Source: Phlebiopsis flavidoalba (Eukaryota; Basidiomycota; Agaricomycetes; Polyporales; Phanerochaetaceae). Taken from it: 64,000 nt of DNA. A program made the translations under genes and the position numbers. Position 1 is the first letter of the stretch, and the number at the start of each line of letters is the position of its first letter. The stretch covers positions 124,001-188,000 of the forward strand of contig JAOCPU010000013.1 of assembly GCA_035772785.1 (NCBI GenBank). Direction: 5' to 3'. Shown one piece after another: positions 11,421-22,119 of the stretch. A model generated the notes under the pieces. The model ran no database searches. It had not been told where the DNA came from and was given only the letters and a program-made list of their open reading frames with translations.

Positions 11421-13308
11421 CTACTTTTGTATCCGAGTGTCCACGCGCCTCCAGCCAAAGGCCAGCACGAAAAGACCCATCAGAGCAGTCGCCACTGCAA
11501 TGGACTTGGTCAGATGCGCTGAGAACGGAACTTTGTACGAGACCTGAACATGGTTAGCTGTCACGTAGAAAAGTACAAGGCGCAATGCCAAAGCGCTCAC
11601 ATAGATTACACCCGTTGTGTCTGTCCGTAAGTTGCTCGTACTTCAGGTAATCGCTGGGGCGCCCCGTGGTATCAAGATAGGTGATATGAGTCGAAACGCT
11701 GTTCACGACAGCCGGGAACGGAGGAGAGAACTGAATGTCACTGGGAAAGTGCGAGTGCAGTCGCCAGAGCCCCGTGAAAAAGATGCCCAGAATGGGGGCT
11801 GGTCACTTACGTTGGCGGCCTTCAGGAAGGACAATCTGATCTCTGGGCTTTCGTCCACTACCGCGCCGGGGACCAGGGTGTGGTGGTGTTGTTTGGAGGG
11901 GCACCCCCCTGGCCACGAAAACGATTGGTAGCTGCCAGTCTCCTTTGTCCCATCCGCCCCCGTGTCGTAGTCCGCGAGGGGCGAATCCATACTCCAGGTG
12001 TAGGAAGCTGTAGTTCCGATTGGCCCAACACAGGGTACCTGGGCCTCATTTCGAAGAGTAAAAGTGTACTGATTTGCTGTTCGAAAGCCCTTCGGCACAG
12101 ATGAGGAGTTGTACGTAAACGCGAGGTCGAGACATTGCCGTTGAGATCATAGTAGTACACATCGTGGATTCCCGGGAGGAAGGTGCAAGAGCCAGCGAGA
12201 CGAGCGGAGAGTGGTTGGTGCCAGGGCGGTTGGTTGTAGAAGTTCTGCGACTGCTGAACTCCACACACGAGAGAAGTGACCCTTCAGGTCTGTGCGACAC
12301 GAGCATTAACTCAGGTGACACCAAATGATAATCAAGAAGCTGGGTACGCACGCGCTGGGCCTGCATTGTGCAGCGCAGATGTTGTCCTGGATGTTCAGGG
12401 TTCGCGTGCCCCGCCATGTGAAATCTCGGCAGAGCGTTCCTAGATGTTTGGTCACGCTCGAGGACCGGGTTAGGTGTAGCTGTATTTGAACAGCAATATG
12501 CTTCTGTGAGTCGGTCACAAACTCTCGGTTCGTGCTAGCGGGTATATTGCTGTACGGTCCATATGTAACAGTCGAACCGGACCTTGGTAACAGGCGGCAT
12601 CTTTAGTGAACGGGCGTTTCCATGTCTTCCGGAGTCGTGTAAGAGTTGATCTGAGGCGTTGGAGACCTGCCCTTTGGTTCAGCATGACACTTCGGTTATA
12701 TAGCTTCCACATAAACCATACTTGATTTTCGTCCGGTTTGAACGGCGGTGTGGTAAGGACTCAGAACGAATAGGTCCGCCTCGTACTTTGAGGTGGGGGG
12801 GCTGCGATGGTCCTTCTGCGAGGCAACTTGAGGCCATGGGTAGGATGACGTGTGTCTGCACCGTCTCAACGACGAGGTTGGCAGACCCATTGGTTTTTTA
12901 GAGCAGTAGGGAACTCGACCGCATACAGGTAAGCACCTCTGTAGTCCGAGAAAACCGGGAGTTGCCATTTAGGCTCATATTATGGGAGCAGCGTACAGGT
13001 CGTACAACATACGTGTGGTGGTTCAGTCCAAAGTTCTCCAAATGGAGAGGGACGGGTGTGTCCCTTCATTTTTGCCTGAATCCAGCTAGTCTTTCTTCTG
13101 CTCTTCCTCCCCAAGCGCGATAGTGTAAATGCTGGAGTCATCTTCAAGAGCCTTGACTGCGTAGGTGGTAGTGACGTGCACAAGCGAGCCGCCGAGCTCG
13201 ACAGTGCGGACGATGGCAGTGTTTTCAAACGAGTGTTCAGCAGAGACCAGATGAAGCAAACAAGCTTAGGAGAACATATGAGACGCGACTCCGCCAGGGC
13301 CTCGCCAT
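11421..13308 (-). CDS. OST1: Ribophorin I / Ost1, oligosaccharyltransferase subunit
   Basis: A subunit of the ER oligosaccharyltransferase that N-glycosylates nascent proteins. The chosen ATG at 13308 begins MARPWRSRVSYVLLSLFASS, a signal peptide. The mature part starts with FENTAIVRTVELGGSLVHVT (about 13230-13170), typical of the family N-terminus. Further markers are ETVQTHVILP (about 12860), YEADLFVLSPYHT (about 12780), GIHDVYYYDLNGNVS (about 12165-12120), the hallmark MRPRYPVLG (about 12050-12020), and the C-terminal membrane anchor VPFSAHLTKSIAVATALMGL (about 11540) followed by a short basic tail ending DTRIQK and a stop at 11421. The order and the single C-terminal membrane segment match Ost1. 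Frame changes without splice sites are numerous (for example just after the signal peptide), and several short introns are also present. First in a run of four minus-strand genes. Identity is very sure; exon boundaries are not. Confidence 0.88.
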
Positions 13309-13510
13309 GGTGGTTATGATGGGTGGGCAGGTCGCCGTTCGCGACTGCAGACGTGTAAGTTGCGAGACCGAAATAGCCAAGCGCGCGCAGTCGTGGTAAT
13401 TGGGGCGCTTACACGAAACGCGCGGGGAGTGGGTCAGTACAGTCGGTACGTGCATCGCGGCACAATGTGTAGTGTGATAGCGTAGTGGCGAGAGCCAGAA
13501 AATAATCTAT

Positions 13511-14606
13511 CTACCACGCCCAGGCAGGACCAGGGTTCCTGAGGGGCACATCCTCCTGGTAAGCGAAGCAGACACTATCCGCTTCAGCTTTCTCCGCTTC
13601 TCCTCCTCCTTCAGCTGAGCCCGCGTCTTACCCTCCTTAAGAATGACATTAAGCCTGGAGTCTGGGTGCTCCTTGAGACCCCATCTTCCTCGGCCCTTGA
13701 TGTCCAGCCTCTGTGAGGACGTTCGGGCCCTTGGACACCCCACGCTTGCGCTACAGCAGCATTAGGATATCAGTCGCCAGAGTATGCAAAGGTATGATAC
13801 GCACAAACAACAAGCATCTTTTCGTCGAGGCCCTTCGCTGCTGCATGGTCCTTTGCAACGACAAGCATGCTCTTGATACGGGTACTCGCACGCTTCTCGC
13901 TGAACATCATTTGGAGAATAGCAGAGTCGATCGGCTTTCCAGAGATTTGACGGCCAAGCATGTTCAGCTTGCGGTGGGACATTTTGAAGTTGGCAGTAGA
14001 GTATTTTATGCTGCGAGAGGTCCTGTTGTGAGCGACAGACGTAGCTCAACAAGCACATTGTTGACATACCTCGGTGTGCTTCTTGGCCTTTGCGGGAGAA
14101 ACGATCATCTCAGACGTTCTTATTTTCCTACAATCCTTCCTTTCCCACGCCTGTCTCTTTCGTAGCCTCTGGCAGCGACTCGAAGATGCTGCCTTTGCCC
14201 TGTTCCACTTGCTGCTGCTTCCGGGCCTTGGCGAGCTCTCCTGGCGAAGCCTCCTCCCGATATTTGAGCGTTAGTTGGTCTCGGATCCACGACAAAGGAG
14301 TCCATGAAGCACTAAGAGGTAAAATTAAGCTCAACACAGTCTGGATAGTCTCATGTGAGTGTGCAATGCACTTACTTCCGCCTTGCATCCCAAACCCGGT
14401 TAGACGTGTAGACAAAGGCCCCGGCTGACAGCCTTTGCCGAGGATGCGGAGACACCCGCTGGAGCCACATTGAATAACCAAATATAATCCACGCAGTTGA
14501 AGCACACGTACCTCGCCGGAGCGTACCTCCGATTAGGTGGACTGCAAATGGGACGAGTCGAGGAGAAGGAAGAGTTGAACATAGGCGCCTTGGAAATGCG
14601 TGCCAT
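13511..14606 (-). CDS. MRPL22: Mitochondrial large-subunit ribosomal protein uL22m
   Basis: Structural protein lining the exit tunnel of the mitochondrial ribosome. The core reads KLNMLGRQISGKPIDSAILQ then MMFSEKRASTRIKSMLVVAK (about 13965-13845), the conserved uL22 long helix and loop. After a clear 50-bp intron (13751-13800, GTATCA..CTGTAG) it continues LDIKGRGRWGLKEHPDSRLN, a Lys-rich stretch (KEEEKRRKLKR), and PLRNPGPAWAW with the stop at 13511; an 'PLRNPxPxWAW' end is typical of fungal mitochondrial L22. Upstream lies REEASPGELAKARKQQQVEQ (about 14255-14195), with other introns likely at 14325-14370. The ATG at 14606 gives ..MFNSSFSSTRP, a good mitochondrial presequence; ATGs at 14759 or 14470 are alternatives. 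At least two uncompensated frame breaks. Lies 202 bp upstream of OST1, same strand. Confidence 0.83.
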
Positions 14607-15279
14607 GAATCGTGTCCGAGGCGACCGTCTGTCCCGATCCGCATCACCTACAAAACCGCAACCTCCACGTCCCACACGACCGCTGCGCACACTCCTGCAG
14701 GCCTCTTGAGGTCTCGCACCAGTTGAATTGCGCCCTCCCCTCGTCGCGCTCGTCACCATGCTCTCACTCGGCTCGATTTTCTACGTCACGCTCTTTCCTC
14801 ATAAATGCCATGGCGGTCCTCAGCGAGGGGTGGACCGATTCCTTGCGCGGAGTACGTGCTCTTTGCCACACGTCGCGATTCGAAACAAACTTATTGAAAC
14901 GCCATATATATATAGTTGGCTGGGCTTCTACCCACGTACAGGCAACAGCAGGGCTACGCATACGACCAATCTGGAATGGGAGGACAGGACGTTGGCGTGA
15001 AAGCGCGGCTCATAAACCTGATTAGTGCAGTGAGGGACTCTGATGCGAAAGTGCGTATTCTATGCCCTCCATGCAGTTCGACAGCTCTAATCTTCAAGCA
15101 ATAGTACCATTGATACGGGCGTGAATCTCGTCGTAATACTATGGGAATTGCGTGTTGGGTTGAAGTTGAATGTTTACTATACACGCTTTGAACAGTCATC
15201 CGAGAGCTTTACATGTGCCAAACACACGAAAAAGGGCATATTTGATAGTATATCAAGACGCGCAATCGCTGAAACTCAT
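14607..15279. other. Intergenic region between uL22m and GILT genes
   Basis: About 670 bp holding the uL22m promoter and the 3' end of the GILT gene. It has a TA-rich stretch (atatatatat) around 14903-14914. Short opposed frames only; no further gene supported. Confidence 0.45.
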
Positions 15280-16159
15280 TTATTGAGGCCGGGCGTTGTT
15301 CCTCGTTGATTTGACGATAATAAAGTCTTCAGGGGGTGTGTCCGCCCTTTGCAGAGGTCAGGAATCGCGCCTTTGTGCAGAGTTTGAGTTCGTGGTCTAC
15401 TTACGTCGCATTGTTTCCATGTCTCGTCGTGGATGCATACAGGCTTGCCGCTAATGAGGATCGGTGCAGCTTGTTCCTTCAGGGTGACGTCATAGTAAAT
15501 AGTGTAAAGTCAATGTCTGCGTGGAATGGGAATCGTACTTGATGCCCAGCTTCGCGGTATCCTTCACATTTTCCTTCAACAATGCGACACCTTCCTCTGC
15601 CTTTCCACTAGCATCCGTTCCCGAGCGCACTGGCCAACATCGCTATTCTCCCAGTCCAGATCCGCGTGTGTGGCCACACTTGGTGAGCGTCCGTCTCCGG
15701 CAGGCCGACCTTGTAACGACCCTCAAAGTTCTGGCACTGCAACGAATCGCCACCAAGCAGCAGTCTGCAGATACTTCTGCGCACACAGCTGCTGCACGTT
15801 CCCCGCGCACTCGACGGCGCCGTGTTTGCAGGTGACCCCAAAGTCCGGCTCGCTGGCGTTGAGTCTAGAGTGGCGTCGATCAACGGGCGGTCACGAGAGC
15901 ACGAGCGGGGTGCGTACTGCCCAATATAGGTCAGGGAGAGATCCACTTTGCCTCCAACTCTCTTGAGGACGCGGTCAAATACCGACTCGCACAGGAGCGC
16001 GTCCGGGCAATGCGCTCATCACACCCAACACAACAGGCACTTTCACATCTCCCGTCGAGTTTGCCGCTCATGGGAGCCTGCGCATCAAAGCCGGTTTTGG
16101 AGGGCGACGCAGTGCGCGACGGCGGCCCAGAGCAAGACGCCGAGAATTGTTTTAGACAT
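15280..16159 (-). CDS. GILT-family (gamma-interferon-inducible lysosomal thiol reductase-like) protein
   Basis: GILT proteins are thioredoxin-fold enzymes that reduce disulfides in vacuolar/lysosomal or secreted compartments. The ATG at 16159 starts MSKTILGVLLWAAVAHCVAL, a signal peptide. After VKVPVVLGVMS the active-site segment reads CPDALLCESVFDRVLKRVGG (about 15995-15940, after one base of frame shift), then KVDLSLTYIGQ. Next come the family signature FGVTCKHGAVECAGNVQQLC (about 15850-15790), QKYLQTAAWWRF, DLDWENSDVGQCA and, nearer the end, GKPVCIHDETWKQCD (about 15455-15410). An intron beginning GTAAGT is followed by GGHTPEDFI and a stop at 15280. The conserved 'CxHGxxECxGNxxxxC' block supports GILT strongly. 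The active site has Cys-Pro-Asp-Ala-Leu-Leu-Cys, not the CXXC of animal GILT. Frame breaks near 16080, 16000 and 15900. Length of about 220 residues fits the family. Confidence 0.82.
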
Positions 16160-16509
16160 GGTCGCGGTCGTGAGCAGAGGTGGTGGTTGCGAACGACGGA
16201 CACGGCAGGATGGCAGCGAGCAGTTGTTAGCCGCGTGTGGGACTGAATGGCTGCGTCATATTCGCTACACTCGCAGTACTTGCACGACATCGGCATGCGA
16301 TTAGGGTACAGAATCGCGGACATTGGACTCCGGACACCACGCCCGCTCCGCTTGAGTCTGAGTCGCTGTATCTCGTGCGGGTGTTCCGAGAACAATTGTC
16401 AAAGTATGCGCCTGGTGTAAATGCGGGTCCTATAGCATGTTGTGATACAGCAGCTGTCCGACATCACGGGTAGCCTCGGGCTGCAAGGTTGTATCGGCCA
16501 GGGGCAGGC

Positions 16510-17371
16510 CTAGCGGCCGGCTTTGGCAGCATCCCACCACTTTCGGGCCTCCGCATCTGTCAGCGGTGGTTCAAAGTATCGACATCAAGGACCGAGGGAA
16601 CGCGCTATCAGTTGCGGCACCATGAGTGCGGTTCGGCACAAGACAATTAATTGTGGAATGCGCACCATCCAGTGACCTGTTCCTGACAATCTTTTCGACA
16701 GAGAGCTCATTGTGCACCTGTCTGCGCTACAGATGGGTTGTGGTGGTGGGGTGGTGTGTTGGTGTGGGGGCCGAGTCGGTTCAGTCGTCTAGACAGCAAT
16801 GCAAACACAATTCCCCGTGAAACGCGGGAAACGCACCTTGACCTCCTCGGCGAAGAGGGCGCCTTGTATTCTGCGTTTTCTGCTTGGTCAGGAGCACCAC
16901 TGTCCAGTGCTTGCTGTTTCTGAGACATTGACTGGTCGACGACGTCGACGCAATATGTGATGATCTCGGTTCTCCGCTTCCAGTTCTCTGGCACAGGTCA
17001 GCGCGTGGGTTCGGTCGGCGAAACAGTCCGTCCTACTCACCGACGAGCTCCCGCCACAGGTGTGCACATGCCTGGTCCTGCACAGTGCCCTTGCCAGTGT
17101 GCCCGCTCCGGTCGAGGTCCCTGAACTGTTGCGTTCGAACGGTTCAGACGCATGGTAATGCTGTCATCCAGTTTACGGTACTGGCTCATGAGTTCTGTAA
17201 AGTATAGTGAGACAGAATCGTCAGCTGCCATTCATCTCGCGAGGGCGGATAGCGCACCTTTGAATGTAGAAAGCTCGTGACATGTCGACGGCGGATACAT
17301 GCACCGTCTGTGGTGTGAGCGAGGGAGCCTGCACTGCGAGACTACCAAGAGCTGGCTGTTTTGGGAGACAT
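16510..17371 (-). CDS. MIX23: MIX23 / Cid2 family mitochondrial intermembrane-space protein
   Basis: The family (Pfam Cid2, 'caffeine-induced death protein 2') includes yeast Mix23 and human CCDC58/MIX23, which assist mitochondrial protein import. Splicing out an intron at about 17189-17251 (GTGCGC..TTACAG) joins CHELSTFK to ELMSQYRKLDDSITMRLNRS, the diagnostic N-terminal block. This is followed by CAHLWRELVG and REIITYCVDVVDQSMSQKQQ. A second intron (GTGCGT..GCGCAG, about 16830-16723) joins LFAEEVK to QVHNELSVEKIVRNRS. The end reads PPLTDAEARKWWDAAKAGR with the stop at 16510, the expected family C-terminus. The start at 17371 (MSPKTASS) is the best in-frame ATG but is uncertain because of a stop needing a frame correction shortly after it. 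The MIX23 Cys positions are only partly readable. Upstream neighbour is the GILT gene, same strand, 351 bp apart. Confidence 0.83.
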
Positions 17372-18438
17372 GTTTGCCCGCACGGACGCGGTGCCAGAGG
17401 TCGGGCGAGCAGGTCAAGCATCTGCACGTGGCTGCCGATGAGGAATAAAACTGGGCCGAGATAAACCCGAATAAACGCCTCGGAGATCAATGCGGTTCAC
17501 GGCCCCCACAGTGGCCGGAGTCCGCTTTCTTCCGCATGCAAATCCTCATTGCACTCACGTTCGCGCCCACAGTCCATCCATGTCGTGACCTGCCCGTGTC
17601 GTGAGTTTTTTTCCCGCAGAGGTTTATTACACTAGGCTTGTGCGCTGCCCGCCTTGGCGCGTTGACAAATCCCGTGCATCGCCATTCAGTCCGCGACTAA
17701 TCATTGTGTCGCTCGCCGCATGACAGAGGACTGAATCGTCAAGGTGCGCGGCGGGTGGCAGCACGGCTGCCGTGTGCGTCTGCTGTCATAGGAGCAATGA
17801 GGCCTCCGACTCGGCATCTCGAGCCGCTCGCGCGAACACGATCCCCCAAGCCTGCTTCGCGACTCGGCGACACGTAGGCTGCAGGCCAGCACCCAAGCAC
17901 GAGTTCGACGTTTCTTGCGAGAGTCGGGAGCCGAGGTCCCACTCGGACTGCGTAACCGTCGCCTGCACCAATTGATCTCGCGGTGCAAAAAAATTCAGTA
18001 TGACATGTACCAATCACGGCCGCCTTCGCAGCTCGTGGGGCCGAGGGCGGCGGTGTCGGCATGAGGCCGCCTGGTGTGGGTACAACTGTGATTAAATCAT
18101 TGACATATCCCGTCGGACAAAAGCCGACGCAGCCCGGGCGAGCATGGGTGATGATTCAGTTTGATTACAACATATGTACAGTGCGCGAACATGTTTACAC
18201 AACAGTGTCCTGATAGATAGCGAAAGCCGTCGTGGGCCGAGAGCATGCGTCAACGATAAACTATAATGGCGAAGGGAGGCGACCGACGGAGAAAGCGAAG
18301 CTCCAAAAGGCGTCGGGCGAAACAGGCGGACCGGGCGGGCAACCCACAGGACCGCCCGACGGCAGCACGTTGCAGGGGCGCGAAATTGAAAAACAAAAAA
18401 AGGGCAGGCCTGCTCGCACAGCAGCAGGCGGCCGCCGC
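17372..18438. other. Unresolved region between MIX23 and the zinc-finger gene
   Basis: GC-rich. Minus frames at 18062-17739 and 18013-17786 (one reading VQATVTQSEWDLGSRLSQET) have protein-like composition but match nothing I recognise and overlap in different frames. They could be a frame-broken small gene or chance open frames in GC-rich DNA. Confidence 0.35.
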
Positions 18439-19242
18439 CTATGTAGAATCTTCTTCCTCTGGCTCTGAGACATCGTCTAGCAGCATCGAGCCGTTGTCGC
18501 CCTGTGTGCGCCGCTTCGAGGGGATGTGTTGGTTGTGGACGGCCTTCATGTGTCTGTGTCGCCGTGCGGGGTCTCCGAAGGTGGCTTTTCGCAGTTCGGG
18601 TACGGGCATTTTATGCGGGGTATCGCCGGTGCTGCAGAGGGGGAGCGGGTGTGAGTGGACATTGATTCGAACTGAGACCGCCGGGCATCACTCACTGCGT
18701 GTTCATATGTGTGCTGTAATTTGTCCTCTGCGAGAAACCCTTTCCGCAAATCTCACAGGTAATGGGCCTGGGCACGGACAGAAATCCATCATCAGGCACG
18801 CGTCCGGTCGGAAAAACGCGAGACAGGACGCACTTTATCTGCAGATGCTTGGACTCTATGTGCCGCTTCACGAGGTGCTTTTTGGACGTGTACCCACACG
18901 CCTTCCTGTGCGCGGTGTCCCTCGGGTCGACCCAGGTGCAGTAGTACTGCGCGCTGCTGCCGCCCCCGTCGAGCGCCTGCGCATGTCTCATCCAGTCCGT
19001 CCGCCTCGGGGTCGAGCGAGCTGTGTCGCGCGAGCCCGAGCGACCCATGCGCGCCGGGGCTCCGCGCCGCCGCTGGACTCGGACTCGCTCGAGCACGACG
19101 GATACGGCGGCGAGCCGCCGTGCCGCCGTCGCCCGCGGCCCTGTGCGTCTAGGTCGAGTCGCCGGAACGTGTTCTGGAGCTCCCGGGGAGGCGGACCGCT
19201 CGCCCTGAGGCGTGTACTGGCGGGATGACGTGACCGAGGCAT
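18439..19242 (-). CDS. C2H2 zinc-finger protein (putative transcription factor)
   Basis: At least three zinc fingers read on the minus strand. One is an atypical finger YYCTWVDPRDTAHRKACGYT followed by SKKHLVKRHIESKH (about 18950-18840), with a long Cys-Cys spacing. The next is a classical finger ITCEICGKGFSQRTNYSTHM (about 18763-18700). A C-terminal finger reads CPYPNCEK, then, after a one-base frame correction, ATFGDPARRHRHMKAVH (about 18615-18545). The tail NQHIPSKRR..DDVSEPEEEDST is basic then acidic and ends at 18439. The N-terminus (from MPRSRHPAST, ATG 19242) is Ser/Pro/Arg-rich and probably disordered; an earlier start up to about 19569 is possible. Nuclear DNA binding is inferred from the fingers alone; target unknown. 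Fingers sure, boundaries approximate. Confidence 0.75.
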
Positions 19243-20880
19243 GCGACGAGTCTCTGTCGACGTCTGTCCTCCGCGGGGCGGGTCTGGCGAGGATATGTCA
19301 GCGCTCGAGCCTCGGTCAGCCAGGCGCGCCCGCGGGAACTCACCGAGTGTACTGTGGCAAATCCGGCGAGGCACTTGCGCGTGCACTAGAGTAGCGAGAC
19401 ATTGTTGGTAAGGGATCATGAATGCAATGTCATGGGCGCTCACGTCACTGCAGATAGACTGGGGGTACGGCGACGCGGTAGCGTGCTTGAGTGAGACTCG
19501 CTCGTGGCGGTAAGGAACTTCTGATCGGCTTTGCATGGGCTTTCGTGTGAGCGCGAGTGCTGAAAGCATACACGAAGTTTGCGCCTCGAGCTCACCTTGG
19601 AAGAGTGATTTCCACCGTCCTGTTCACGGCACTGTGGCGAGAGATCTGGCTTTTTGTATTCAACGAAAAGTGTTGGCTTCTGGCCAGGCTGAGGGAACTT
19701 GGGCCACGAGTAGCTTGCGGTCGTAGCCCATATGTGCAGACTCCCGCGACGGCGGGGACGCCTCACGGTCTGTGGAGTCGATGCTGGTGGTGGGCGATCT
19801 GTCTGGGAGCGGTACGACCTAACGTAAGAGGGGGGAGTCAGCGCTGCGCCTCGATGGCGAATGACGCCACCAGAGGGCCGAGCTTACGCACGGCGGTGAG
19901 ACGGGCGGGGCGTCGGGTCGGAGGCGGCTGTCCACTTGGCAGGCGTGTTGCCATTGCGAGTGCGCGGTGCGCAGCGGCAGCGGCGCAGGCCGTGCAATTA
20001 TGCCCGCCGGACCCGCGCTTATCGCGGGGGAGGACTCGCGCCGAAAGGGTGCCTGTTGCATTGATGTTGCGTAAGTCATAATGTGGTCGAGGATAAAGGA
20101 CGAAGGGGGGGGAAGTGGGGGAAAGTCGTAGAAAGTGGAGTGAGGGAGAGGAGAGGGGGGCGCGGGGAGAGCAGGGCTGGAGTGGGGGAGACCTGCACGT
20201 GGAAGATGTGGCGTAGTCTTGAATTCTCAACCATATGCGAGGAGGGGTAGAGTGGGTAGAGTAGGAACGAGGACGACGAGGCCGAGGACGTGTAGAACGG
20301 GATGAGCAGGGAGATCAGGGCAACGGTGACTTTTATACTCACAAACCTATCGGCAGAGAATCTGGCCTGCATTACGAAAACAGACTCAGGATTTGGGCCA
20401 GGGCGTGCATCGAGGACCACGATCTGCGACGGGGACATATTCATTAAAGCGCTCCCAGAGGTATCTCGATGCGAGAACCAAAAATATTCGGGTTGTTTCG
20501 TTTCGCACTTTCAGTCGGAGCAGCTCGATCGTGGTGCACCGGGTCCTGCCTGTCCGATTAATGGGAACCCCCTTGTGAGAAGCGGCGGGCGCATCACTGC
20601 CGGACACTTCAGCGCGCGGACACGCTGAGCCTGCGAAGATGGATCACCTATTGTCACTCGTCCACCTCTGGCCGTCGCGTTGCACACATCACCTCGAGCC
20701 CACATTTTTACTCTTCTCGGGGAGAGGTTAAATCATCGGAAATTGCTCACAGGAACACATCGCACGACCTACGTGTGGCTGAGCGACTTCGCGCACCTGG
20801 AGAAACCGCTCACCCATAACACTTGAAATAGCAAAAGGCGATCCTTTAACTGCAACGTGTCGCACATGATGCAACTACGC
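19243..20880. other. No gene confidently assigned
   Basis: Minus frames 20444-20076 and 20230-19838 are Ser/Pro-rich and reflect a polypurine tract (plus strand about 20100-20190, GGGGAAGTGGGGGAAAG type). A minus frame 19766-19440 follows on. Nothing has a recognisable domain. The region may be the promoter and 5' end of the zinc-finger gene. Confidence 0.35.
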
Positions 20881-22119
20881 AGGTTGGTACACATCGCCGG
20901 CAAGCCCAGTCGCAATGATAATCGTCACGTCTGACTCATTGATACGCACAAATGCGTGAGAGCCGCTCGGAGGCCCCTCCTTGATTTGCCAAAAGGTGCA
21001 GCACGGCCATGGTACGATTGATCTCTGCTGGCTCGACTTCTTCAGCCACTGGGCGCCGGGCGCAACTGGGTGCATCAGGACTGAGAACAAGTTCTGCACG
21101 GTTGCTTGTCTCTGTCTGCGAAGCTGGGGTCGGTAATAAACTTTGTTTTAAAACAGGATTCACAGAGATATCCAGGAGGAGTTGCACCAAACCGTGGGCG
21201 GGTGGGCTTCCTAGGTGACCAGAACAAAGGCCGTGGCCACGATTAGACTGATTGTGTGTTCCATTAGACAGCTGTTGCTCGATGCGTACGGGGGACTCGA
21301 GGTGGATCCCAACCTTGCTGCCGATGTGTTTTTAATTTTACACAGACGCTATCGCCGAGTTCCTGGTCTGCGGGATCATGTTCCTGTTTTTTCCAGCCGG
21401 TAACCTTGTTGATGGCCAATCCCCAGTTGGTCACGAAGGCGCCCTGCTCCTGAGAAAGCGGCTCCTCTACGCCTCCGTTGTTGACTGATTGGGAGTTAGG
21501 TTTATTGTCCTGTAGTGAAAGAGATTTGAATCTTCGGACGGAGGAGCGAGACACACCGGACTTTGGTCCCCTCGAGGCCCCCACCGTGCGCACGCAGAGG
21601 TGGCCTTCAGGCCGACGACCAGGAAGTGGGCCAGCAGGTACGAATGCGGACCTGGTCAACTTCCCAATCGCGCGCGCGACAGCCCTCGTATGACTAAATT
21701 AAATACACAAACCTGACCGCGCGTAACGGGTCAGCTCAAGTACCTGCGCGAGACCGTGAGCTTCGAGCAAAGACCCACCGCGGATACCGTGCTGATCGCA
21801 TCCGAAAGAAGATTTCGGAATCAGCAGGCCTTCGTCGGCATGGGAACATCCTCGACGTCGTGACACGCGCGGAGTGCCTTTGAGCCTGCGTCGTATGCTC
21901 AGAGGGACTACGCGAGGTCAAAAACTTTAACCATAACACCTGTGAATAACGGCTTTGACGGCGCGATTGTAAGCCACGGCGGGCAGGGACCTCGGTGGCG
22001 CAACAGCCCTCGTCTGAAGCACCTTCTGCGAGCCGCTTGACAGACATGGTTCTGGCGACTGGCGGTGCAGCTCGGTTGCGCAATCGTTTACTTAAAATGA
22101 AGATCCTATTATTCGCCAT
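20881..22119 (-). CDS. Coding-like fragments, unknown, strand uncertain
   Basis: Minus frames at 22119-21736 (MANNRIFILSKRLRNRAAPP..), 21659-21264 (with GAFVTNWGLAINKVTGWKKQ) and 21099-20875 (ending ESDVTIIIATGLAGDVYQPA) look protein-like and could be pieces of one or two genes. The plus strand at 21340-21480 also reads plausibly (AEFLVCGIMFLFFPAGNLVD, possibly a membrane segment). I considered a mitochondrial protein because of a basic N-terminus and short hydrophobic pieces, but no family match is convincing. Treat as unresolved. Confidence 0.25.

Noticed and set aside
21264..21659. Mitochondrial pyruvate carrier, She9/Mdm33 or OPA3 homologue
   Set aside because: The NWGLAI and membrane-like segments were suggestive, but the following conserved parts of these families are missing and the strand is ambiguous.
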